From positions 56,829,898 to 56,893,897 of the forward strand of contig NC_092521.1 of the NCBI RefSeq assembly GCF_037038585.1: a stretch of DNA of 64,000 nt. Reading direction: 5' to 3'. Origin of the DNA: Patagioenas fasciata (taxonomy: Eukaryota; Chordata; Aves; Columbiformes; Columbidae). Position 1 is the first letter of the stretch; the number at the start of each line of letters is the position of its first letter. The notes under the pieces are model-generated. The model did not search any database and was not told the DNA's origin. It worked only from the letters and a program-made list of their open reading frames with translations. Shown here piece after piece: positions 49,201-61,600 of this stretch. The position numbers and the translations under genes are program-made.

Positions 49201-52200
49201 AGTGCATTTGAAAGCTTGTTAGAGTTTGAACTAATAACCCAAACTTCCTTTACAAAAAATTGATAACACCATTTTGGTTTTAGATACATTTTTCAAACAA
49301 GTTAGTACCTGGAACTGTTATCACAAACAGTTAAAAATTGCACTTCTGACACTTCTTAAATGATTGTTGTTTTCTAAGAACTCCATGACTACTGGGGATG
49401 TGCTTGATTCCTGCACTGCTTCTGAGCTGCGATTAGATTCACTGTATCTTCAGTGCACTGACAGCCATAAAGCTGATGTCTCAGGTGTCCTTCCAAAGCA
49501 AGAAACACAGTCCTCTGAGCATCAGTCTGCTGCTTCTGGTGCAGAGGAACTACACACAGCAAAAGGATTTTTGGGGCCCTACACCACCCCTAAAGTTCTT
49601 CCCAGTGCAAATGCACCTCAGACAGATGCAACTGAAAGTGGAGTCGGTCTTGCTGATACTTACCTGTCTCCAACTGCAGACAGCTGCGAGAACATAAGTT
49701 TAGCTACAACAGACAGAGGTAGGTTGCTTTAGATGTAACCCATTTATACAGTTGTGACCAGAATCCGTCGCATGGAAAAAGAAATAAAATTGTAAGCTAT
49801 GCATTTTTCTTTAGTTGTACGAACTGGTAATAAAAACGTATATAGCATGGATAAATTTTAACTTTCTTTTTTTTTTTTTTTTTAATACTGACTGATGCAT
49901 ATTGTACTTGACTGTTGTTTATTTGATGATGAAACTAGTTTAAGCTTGCAGTTGAAGCAACTTGAGCTACATTTTTTTAATTTGTTGTTTACTTCTTGCA
50001 AGTGAGCTCTTTAATGTAAACTTAAGAGACTTTGTCATATTCCTTTTTATTTTAATCAACAGTGTAGCATTTGATGTATCTTTCAGGTGATTTACCACAC
50101 AGCATTGTCTATCAAAATGAAGAGGGCAAATGGGTGACTGATCTTGCATATTATACTTCATTTGATGAAGAACAAGATTTAAATCTGTCTGAAGATGATA
50201 AAATAAATGACGAGTTCATTACTGGAGGTATGTGATCTGTTTCCTTTTTAGTTAGCTGTTATCTGTAATAGTATTAAGTTACACTTTCCTCCCTTTTTTT
50301 TTTTTTTCATTTCAACAAATCAGTATTTGGTGTTGCGAAGCCTCTAGGCTTTAGATACTACAAATTACTTGCAAGCTGTTGTTGATACTAGCCTGTAATG
50401 ATATTATCATTATAGTTGTTAGCTTCTTGCTGTGTTTCCTACTCTTCCTGTGAAGAGTCTTTTGTTTCAAAAAGCATTCCAAACTGTCTCAGATATGGAA
50501 TTAAATATTGCAATATCTGTCCCTCAAAATTTAGTTTAATGATGCAAAATAGTAATTACAACACTTAATAACTTATACCTTATTTTAATAAATTTTCCCT
50601 TTGGTTTGAAGCTGAAGCAGCAGCTATGATTGCAAAAGACCAGGAAGAATTTGAGAAAGCACACAGACTTGTGCAGGTAACTAATTATCTCAGTGTAAAC
50701 AGAGTGGTTCTCTAATTTATTTGCTATTTACATCTTCTGAAATCTCTGTCTGCAGGTGGAAAAAGTAGACATTGCAAATGCATCTGAATTAGCAGATGCT
50801 TCATGGAGATCACCCAATAGCTGCATTCTGCTGAGAACATCGGATCTTGATAAAGATGCCAGTTATTTACGTTTGTCTTTGGGGGAGTTCTTTGGTCAGA
50901 GATCTGCAGCTCTTGGGTGTCTTGGTGGAGGCAGTGATGTGAAACGGGTATGTATTCTAATGTTAATATTAAAGCAATAGCTAGCATTACTTTTGGTTTT
51001 TTTTTATATTGTAACATTTTTTTATGAGAACTACTTTTTTAAGTTAATTTGCAAAGGAAATTCTCTATGTGTGACAGGTCTGGATTGGCTTTTGTTTCCC
51101 ACTGGGCATTTCTGATGTGAAGGGCTGGCTGGTGTTATTGATGAATCTTCATCTTCACCTTTTGCCCAGGAACTAATTATGTGTAGGATTAGAGAGAGAA
51201 AAGTATACCATATACAGGGTACGCAGTGGAGGTCCAAGCAAACAATCCATACAGCAGTTGAATGAAAAGCTGCTCAGACAGGGGTATTTGAACAGTGAGG
51301 GTATCTCTGAATGGCTGTTGATTGTTGACCTATCTAGGCGAATGCCCAACTTCAGTAAAACAGAGTTATCTAGACTCTAACCTACGTACTTCTGTATGCT
51401 TCTTGCATCTGTCTGATACCTGTCTCTTATCTGCTGTTGGAAGACAGCATTTCATTTGTGTTGCAGACAAAAAAAAAAAGACAGGGAAGTGTGTAAAATG
51501 GCAGAAAGAAGTCAAACATGCTTACAAATATGTGTAATTTAGTCATGTCCTGGTGAATTGGTGGAATTGGCATGCTGCCCTGGTGCGTTCAGAGGGTGAG
51601 AGGCAGATCATGCCTCCAGCCAGAGATGATGAGAGCATATGTACTTTATTTTGTCTAACTGATATAAATAAGTTGTTAGTTTATTTTATGTGTACATTGA
51701 ATGTGAATGTATTTGGACTAGGTATTTGGGATGCTAGGAGGCATATGTTATTTCTCAGTCGCATGAGAGCCAAACACCAACTGGGGAGGCACTATGGCTG
51801 AAACTGCTTTGTAAGCACACAGAACCTATTAATTAATGATTTGATTTACTTATGCTGTATTCTGGAATATTTTTGTTTTTATAGCCATCTTTTGGTTACT
51901 GTATTACATCTCCGAAGAAAAGACAACCTGTTGCTTTGCTAAGGCAATCTGATTCGTCAGGAGCTGACACTGGCCATGAGATTTCACAATTGTTTGAGAT
52001 GTTTCCAGGTAATTAGAGAACAGAAGGCTCAGCCTTAGGCAGTAGTTATAACAGTAGTTAAGAATTACTTGTATTAATATATAGCTATTAAAGACTATTA
52101 AGAGTATTCTGTGACAGAAAGACTCTAGTTTTCATTCAACAAATAGATCACTTTCTGTTAGCACCTCCACTCCACCACCCTTCCCACCACAGAAAAACAC

Positions 52201-52621
52201 AGAACCTAAACACTTGCAAGAAAGAAGGTTCCAATGCCAAATACTACCCTAAATTGTTTTAGATATTTCAGCATTTTCAGATACTGGATAACTACCAGAA
52301 TGTCTTGTAATAATAAAAGTCTCGTAAGAGTTTTCCTGCTGAAAGAGATGTATAAATGGATTGCCAACAAAAAAAAATCAACCAACCAAACAAAAAAACC
52401 ACAGAAAATTGGTCTGTTTCCTCATGTAAGTATAGAGGATAGGAGAAGGAAGGAAAACAATTTGGGTTATAGCTGAGCTGACCGTATCTGCATAAAACAT
52501 AGTCTACATTTTTTCTGCCATCTTTAAAAAAAAAAAGTAACAATCGCATGGTATCTGTTTAACTTACATAAATAATTTAGGAGGTTCCTCCAAAATTTTA
52601 TCTGTAAAGATCACAGCAGGC

Positions 52622-52654
<33 letters not shown>

Positions 52655-55600
52655 ATATATATATATATTATATATATGCCTATCATTAATGTTTGTTTAG
52701 GAAAGGATAAGTGCATTTTAAAGCATCTCAACTGATCTTGATAGGATTGTGGCAACATCTATCTTTGTGAATCTTCTTGTACTGAAAGTGCAATGATTTA
52801 AATACTTTTTTACATTGGTGAAAAATATCAGGCTTTCATGGAGCCTGCTTCCTCGAAACAGCTTTACAGCTGTAATTTTACTCATAGCGGGACCTTGCAA
52901 ATATTTTTAAAGGGTCTCTAATAATTATTTTTTAAAAATCTAGTGTTGGTGTGCTTAAATTCACTATACAGTAGTCTGAATTTTTGTCAAAAATACCAGG
53001 ATTTCATTGAGTTCATGACCTCTATCCAATGAAATTAGAGTATAATTATTGCTTTGAATAATAGAAAAATAAGAAAATATGTTTATTTTGACATGAGGGT
53101 TGCTATAAAGGCTAGTGAAGGGAGATATTTGGGTCACTTTTTGGCCCAGATATTCATAGTTATTGCTATCTGATTTTCATTAGTACTGGCAATAATAACC
53201 TTTGTGAGCACTACCAGTATGCAATTCCTGCTTAAGGAGCAGGGGATGGAGAGGAAGCTGAGGGGTCAGCAGCCAAAGAAGGATGTTACTTGAAATACAA
53301 AGTATGTCAAAGCCCCAAATACCTACTACAAGAACAGAAGTAAATAATAGTAATAAAAAAAGATTTAAAAAAACACAAAAAAACCCAACCCACAAACAAC
53401 TACACCACAACACCCAACAACAAACAAAAAATAAGAAACAAAACAAAACAATACCTCCCCGCTAACCAAATGAAACCAAAAATGTTGTTTTGTACTTGTT
53501 TTCTCACCTGTCTTTAAAAGCTGGTTTTAGTGTTCTAGGGAGTCCAGATATTTTCCTTCAAGTAGGAATCCATTTGTTTAAATGGTAGCCTCTGGATCTC
53601 ATATGAATAATACCTCCTAGTTTGGGTTTCATCTCCCAGTCAAGATTATTCATGGCTTTGATCATTTCAGAAACAAACACCCTCCTAAACATAATCCTTC
53701 TAAGTCACCACTTGCCATCTACCTCAGCCAAACGCTGTGTCCAGCATAAGAAAGTTGGCTTTACTCAGATCTAACTGTTCTTGTTTTCTACTGGAGTTTT
53801 GTCTATGTTCATGTTATCTTACAAACGCCATTGTATGGAAAGGTTTGTTTAGCTTATGCTGATAGGATAAGCTACCTGAAAATAAAATTTGAAGAGTGTG
53901 AGCATGGTATTCATAATAGCAGCTAATTTTGTGACTTGAATGTAAACTTTGAGTACTGTACAGGAAACAAATGATGCTTTCAGTATTTGGATTTGTGCCA
54001 TTATAACAGCTCTGTTTTCTATAGAGCATTAAAAGAACATGTATATCCCAGGAATGCAGGTGTTTAGACAATTTACTTACTATGAATTAATTCTTTGTCT
54101 TTTGGTTCGTTCTTAGGTGACTTAGAAGCAAAACCAAAAGAACATGCAAATTCTACTAGCTGTGAAAGTGCATGGCATAGCATGGATGCTGTAAGTGAAA
54201 TACATAAAAGCACAAATACAGAAGCTGCTACCAAAAGTAAAGCTAAGGTATTTCTTTTGTATTTTTAAGTTCAACTGTGAACTTGAGCAAAATTCAAATA
54301 GCTCAAATTATTATTGTTTCTTTGAGTATGGCTAAATTTGGACTTTAATATCAAGCCACTACTTTTTTATATTGATCATTTGAACCCTAGCAGGTGCCAC
54401 TGTTTGTTAGGATAGTTTGATTAGAATGCCATGATCCTGTAGTGCTGGGGTGTCAAACTCATTTTCATTGGGGCCCACATTAGCCTTGTGATTGCCTTCA
54501 ACGGCTGAATGTAATTTTAGGACTGTATAAATGTATGACCAATTACATTTATACAGTCCTAAGATCACATTCGGCCCTTTCAGGCAGCTGCGAGGCTGAT
54601 GTGGCCCCTGGGGAAGATGAGTTTGATGTCCCTGCTATAGTGAGTCAGGTGTTACTATCACCACCTTGTTTTCCTTTTTATCCCTCCTTCACTTTTGTAG
54701 CTGCTTGGTTCATCAGCCCATAGTTTTTCAGATTCCTATTGACGTAATGTGATCAAGTTTCTGATATTTGGCTGTGTCTTCCCCTTTTTAGTGGGAAGAC
54801 ACTGTATTTGGTCATAGTTGCTGCTTCTCTGCTGTTTTTTTCCTGATGGGATTTTACTCCCAATTCTTGCAACTGAATTAAAACATTTTAGGATTTTAAA
54901 AGTTTTACAGGAACTAAGGCTTCCTAGTAGGCAATCTTTATTTCATCTTTTTTTTTAAAAAACAACTTTGTAGAGTAGACTTAAACTCAGTATAATGAGA
55001 ATTATGCCTATTGCAATGCTCTTTCTTGACAGGCAATTAAAAGTGTAACAACTGGAGATGTTAATATATTACCATATACCAAAATGCAAAATAATGAAAC
55101 AAAACACAGAAAATAAAACAATAAACAAAAATGTCTTGATTTGGTGCTTAAGTCATATTGGTTTCTTGTAGGGTGGAATTCAGGAAGACAAGTTTGAAGA
55201 CAACGTATCTAATAATTCTGACTCTGTCCTGAGTATTAGTACAATTGCATCTGCTATTGCTAATGTTTCCTCTAGTGCTGATCCTTCCCAGCTAGCTGCT
55301 ATGATGATGGCACTCTCTAAAAAAAATAAAAGAACGTGTTTCCTTCCTGGAATTGTTAAAGAGACAGAACTCTCTACTAATCAGGTCTTGTCCAGCATTG
55401 TGGAAAATAGAGAATTTGATATGGAAAAATACCTCAAACAAACAGATGAGATCGGACATGAAAGCGAATATGAGAGCATTGTGAAACATGAAGCATCTGT
55501 ACAGAACTTTATGCCTGATGCCTTTTTACTGGGCAAAGATAAAAATAAGGATACTCTTGCAGAAGACTTGATAAATAATCATAGCAAGCAGCAAGAAATA

Positions 55601-58600
55601 GAGAAGCCATTTGTGGATTATTTTAATGAAAAAAACGATATTCAGAATTTCTCTAGTCCATCTGGTGTTCCCAGCCGTGAAGATGTAACTTCAAATAGTG
55701 TTAAATATTCAGAAAAGTTATCTGGTTTAGTAAATAGTGAGCATTTACAGTCAGTGAATGCTGATCTTGGATCAGATACACTTGATACCCAGACCTCACC
55801 TACTGGAAATGAAGCACAGATGTGTGGAATTCATTTAGCAGGAAAAGTGGAAGTGGCACGGAGAAGTCCGCTTGCTTACCAGACCAATGATCAGACTGGT
55901 AGATCTTGCATCAGGGAAGATGCAGGAACAGTAGATGAAGCAACAAATGCTATTCCTGGACCAGGTAATGACTTGGTGGAGAGAAGTACAGGAAGTACTC
56001 TGTCAGTCAGCAACTTAAAACCTGCCAAGCAATCCAGTCAGTGTGTCTCAGTAAGTCCTACAAAAGCAAAGCTTAAGCAGAAACTGAACACTGATGAAGA
56101 GAAGGAAAATGCAAAAACAGAGAAAAGAAACAAAGATGCCAGTACTGGTTGTGTTGGGAATGCGAAACATGTAACTTTTGAGAAGCTCTCCCCAACCTCC
56201 CAGAATAGTACTGGTAAGTAAACCTATATAAATGTAACCAGTTGCTGAAAAGCCTTTTCTTGACAGTAGCCTTGTTCCTGTGTTTAAATTAATACTGTTA
56301 TTAAATTCTGTTTACTTACCAGAGGGTAAACCCGTTCTACCTGAATGTGACTTGCAGCCTCTAGATGATGATCAGTGTAGCTTCAGACCTTCAACTTCAC
56401 CACTAATTCACTCTTCTCCTAGTGAGGCTTCTGGAACAGCATTTTCAGGGTAAATGTCTTGGTGCAGGTTGTAAGAATTATTAATGCTTCATGAGATTTT
56501 TTGAGGGATCACATTTTAGTTTGATTGTTGTCCTTGATCTCTGTTTATAGAAGATATTTATTAAGCTAAGACTTCATTGTTGGACTAAGCTTTCTGTTTG
56601 CTTGTATTATGTGTATGGGCAGGCAGTCTAAGGAATTGTTAACTTTTTATTTTTCCTCACTGCTCTGATGAGACAGATGCTGGATGGGAACACGTTTGCT
56701 GTTTCTGCTCAGGATTATCCAATAATGCAAGAGTACGAAATAGCCAGTCAGATACATAAAACTTTGTGTTGATGGAGCTATAAATGCTGTATTTATTTAT
56801 CGTTACTCTAGTGTAACTCATACTACTTGGTTGGGGGTTATGGTGTTAATTATGTGATAACAAAGCTTGACATTGTATAGGCCAATGAAAATATGTCTTA
56901 TAAACTTGCAAGTATTTAACTCAGTTTGGTTCTCTGCTTCACACCACTGCTTGTTGTGAGAGGGAATGGGCAGAAATATTTGTATTGCTTTTGACCATTT
57001 TGCATTTTGGAATTGCTACTTGTGTTTAAGATTTGAGGCTTTTTTAACAACTGGAAGGGCAATGTTTTTTTTAAATGAGGTCCCATAACAATAACTGTTG
57101 TATAAACTATAAGATTACAACTAAGTTGATTTTGTAGTCTCAAACAAATAAACATGACCGGTAGCCAGTGGTTATGTATATTTTAATAAAAAGAGGAGGC
57201 AACTGATTTCTTTGCTGTAAATTTTAAGTTCACTGTTTGATATTTGACTATAGTTAGCATATTGTACATGATATTAGAATTACAGGCTGTCTGGCATTTC
57301 TGTGAGGTTAAAATGAGCAGAATTATATGTATTTTTATAAGCGTGTTATATAGACATTAGGATTTCCAGTTGAAATTGTCAGTGACTTTAATTGGTTTCA
57401 TGTTATCTCTTCTTGTTTGACAAAGTGGTGAAAGATCCTTTGTTTTCAGGTGTGTGAAATGAAGAGAATCTCAGCAGTGAATAGGAAATAATAACATGTG
57501 GTGCCTGAGATATTGAATGATTTTTTTTTTTTTGACGTTGTTCTGTCTAGTTAGATACAAGTATATTGATTCACCTTTTTAATTTTAATAAGTTGCTGTT
57601 TCTGTGACCTTAACAACTGAGTTCAGTCGTGGAACTCTGATGGATTTATATCCAATGAAAATGAGTTTTATGTACATGAAAGACAGAACTTGTAAAGGTT
57701 GATTGAGACCTGATTTCTCATTTCTGTTGACTGTACTAAACAGAATGGCTAAGTAAGTTGACTTTTAGAATAGTATAGCTAATGTGTAGCATTGATTTTT
57801 CTTGGGGGCAGCATTAGAAATATATTCTAATACTGACATACTTTGAGTCTGATTTTCAGGTCTGCAGCTGAGTTTACTTGCACATCACATTATCAGGCAT
57901 CTTCTTGCAAAGAGAGTCTACTACCCCAGTCAGTTTACTCAAGTCCTAGCATGAGCAGATTAACGTATGTCTCTGCATCTGACATTACCCTTAAGAACAC
58001 AGCTGAAATACATGATCCAGACACATACTGGGTAAGCAAATTTTGAACTGTAAGTATGTATTAATTCCCTTTATTTGAAACAAACAAACAAAACAACACC
58101 TTCCCATGAACTCTAAAACAAATCCTTAAATGATTAAAATAATCCTAAATTAGAAAAGCCGTAAGGGTTTCAGAACAATTTAGGACATGCTGTGCATAGG
58201 GAAGAGGTTCTGCCCCATTCTTGACTTTCAGAAATATCAGTTCTGAAATAGATTGTGTTAAATGCACAAATTCTAATCAACATAAACATAGTAAAACATT
58301 CAAAGAACTACTGACTTTTGAAAAAAGTTAGAGTCAATGTGTTTTTCCCCTTTTGTTTTTTCCTCAATTCCTTTTAAAGTCATTCCATTCTTGGAATGCA
58401 GTGCAGTGTTCCAGTAGTAGTTTGTAGGATCTATATCTGATTTAATCACCCCTGAGGCTCCCTTTCTGCACAGCTTCTGTTGTTAGGAGAATATTTTTTC
58501 CCCACCTGGAGAAATTTTTATAAATATGTCTTTCGGCTAAACTTCTTTTCAGAACTGAAGCAATCATTTTCTACCTCTGAAAGTCATTCTGGCTGTTTTT

Positions 58601-61600
58601 ACAGCTTTAGCAAACAGTGTACTCTGAGAGTGAAACTTTTGTTCAGACTTGCAATCTTATACTGATTAAGATAATTGGCATTTTTATATCTAAATACATG
58701 GGTTCTTTGGAATCTAAAATCTTTGTCATGCATCCTCCCTTCCAAAGTGTTTGGAAATGTGGATGGAAGTTTAAAAACCAAAGCTAAAAAACCTCTCTGA
58801 CTGTATCCATGTCTCTGTAAATCTCAGCAGTTGCATTTATTTTGTAGTATCTTTATCAGTTGTGTATTTCTCTAACACAGGAAATAGCGGTGCTATTTAC
58901 TATGCACCTTTTTTTTTAATTTGCAGAGGATGAGGCTTTTGAGGACTGGTAGCTAGTGAAAGCTTAGTGAAGTCTTCTCTTCCTCCACCAGCAGCAATGT
59001 TCTCTCATGCTGAAAGCATCAAGAAGAAGGAACCGTGTGTTCAGGGCTATAGCCCATTTTGTTCTAGGTCTAGTTGTTCAAGTTACACAGGGAATATCTG
59101 TTCTCTTCCATCTTGATGTTTCCAGTGGGAATTGTGGTCCTGTAGGAAGGAACTCAAGAGCAAATTTAAATGGTATTTGTTTGCTGTCTGTGCTGGCATA
59201 GCATTGCCTCTTGGGTCTGTTTCACATTTGAAATGCATGTGGTTATAGATTCCTGTCATCTCATGGCGATGAGTGGCTCTTGATGCTTTAGTGTAACTGG
59301 CTGCATACTAGTTTGTCCCCCTGTCTTGAAGAGATGGTGCTGTTTGAGTGGTCAGCAAGGAGATCCTCAAGTACTTTCCTAAAGTCTTACATTAGTATTA
59401 TGAGTACATTTATAAGTCACATGTATCATGCAGTCTTAATGTATTTCTTTGGGTTAGTAATCTTTTATGTTGAGAGAGACCGAGAGATCTGTCTTATTTG
59501 TACTTGTTAAGAGCCACTTTCTTGTCCCTTGCCTGAAGCTTCTTACAGACAACAAGGATGGTTGTATTGGTGTTATCTTCGCATCTGAATACCCAGTATG
59601 GCACAATCTCTCTAACGAGTAGTGCCCTCTCCCTTTAATGCTAGGGTCAGGTTGCCTTTTTTTTTTTTTTTTTCCTTCTCTTGTGTGGTTGATTTGACCT
59701 GGTGTTACCACAAGCAGCTGCCCCTGAATGCCCTTTTTAAAGGATTGCAACTCGCAGCTTACCTTTGCACAATGTTGTGAACAGCTACTTTCCCTTTCAC
59801 ATGCCTTTCTCTGCTTCCCAGGTCCTGTTTACTTAAGCTAAACAATTGCTTTATGCTGTAGATACTCATTATCATTTTTTGTGTCTCTCTTCTTCCTGTG
59901 TAGGAGTTCTGTAGGTAAGCCTGTCCTGAGCTGATGTCTGATTGCTTTGATACCACACTGTCTGGTTCTGGTTTTGAAACTTTTAAGAATTACTTTGAAA
60001 ATGGACTCTGTGATCTGGATGTACTTTACAAGAAAAAAAATAACCTGTATAGCACAGCTAAAGAACGCTTTCATTTTCCACATTGGTAGGGGAGATACCT
60101 GGAGTTCCATCCACTGTATTGTGAAGTCTACCAAGTGTGATGCCACTTGTGGGAGGGTGGTTCTCCCATGGTCAGTCCTCCTCCACTGATTAGTGTAGGT
60201 GCTCCTGTTAGTAGCCATGAACAGTGCATTACAAAGTGTAATCAATTCTGCTTTTGACAGTTAACCCAGTAGGAAAGTCCTTGAAACACATTGTGTGTGC
60301 TCATTCCACCTACACTGTGCATGCCTCCCAAAATGGAAGGTTTCTGGGCTTTGATTATTTTTTTGTGTGAATGTACGAAGAAAGTGTTTGTCAGTGCATT
60401 TTCATGCATTTCAAATTAATCCTTTTTGATTAGAGATTTGGTTCAGGGCCATTCAGTTGTGTTGTTGTTGGTTTCTTTTTCCTCCAAAAATCTGCTATGA
60501 TGTCACTGTAACTTACTGCTTCTAGGTCCTTGGCTTTTACTAAAAACCCGAAGTACAGATTTGATACCTAATGACATCAGCTTTTCGTTAGTGGACTATT
60601 CATACTTGAGGGATTCTCATTTCTTGTTACATGAAACTTAGACCTAAATAAGCATCTTGGAGTTCAAAGACATTGTAAAGAATAAGGAGGGAAATTATCT
60701 AGACTGCACTAGGATGCTGCTATTTAGGATTGATTAATGCATTTTTAAATGTGAAAATCTTCCTGGTATTGGATCCAAATACAGTAAATAAGACAACACA
60801 CTGCAGGTCTCTGTTTTTTAGAATAATGTTTGTGAACCTGTCAGTGAGTTTAAAAGTCTGCTCCGTTTGTGTGGTTTGGTGTTTCTGTGTGAGTGGTTTA
60901 TTTGTTTGTTTTTTAATAGTACAGTTACTTTTCCACAGAATGGTCTTCTACAAATCGTAGGAAGCCAGACATTTTTGGCCCTATGGAAACTTTTAGTCAA
61001 TGGTAACTTCAGAGAGCAGAGCATTCTTTTACTATCAATGCCTAGCGTGGTAATGGCTTGACCTCAGCTGGTGGCACAGGGGATTGGAGCAGGCAATTGG
61101 AAGGGCAAAAAGGTGGAGTGGGTGACTTGTGGGTTGAGATAAAGATGGTTTAATAAGTGAAGGGGGAGGGGGAAAAATGATGCAAAGGCAATCACTTGCT
61201 ACCAGCAGACCAATGCCCAGCCAGTCTTGAAGCAAAAGCTACTTTGGAAAAATTCCTCCCCAGTTTTATTGCTGGTTTTATTACATGGTGTGGATTCTCA
61301 ATTTGGTCAGTTGGGGTAGGCTGTCCTCACTGTCCCCTCCTTCTTCTTGCCCACCCCCAGACTACTGGCTGGAGTGGCAGAGTGAGAAACAGAGGTGACC
61401 TTGACACTGTGCAAGCACTGCTCAGTGATAGCTAGAACACTGGTGGGTCATCAACATTGTTTTGTTCGCAAATTTAAAAATGCAGCACCACAGAGGCTGC
61501 TTAGAGGAAAACTAACTCCATCCCAAACAGACTAAGGACACCTGTCTAGAATGTGACTCTAGATAGCAAACAGGTTGAAGTTGCAGGTTTTCTATTTCAA

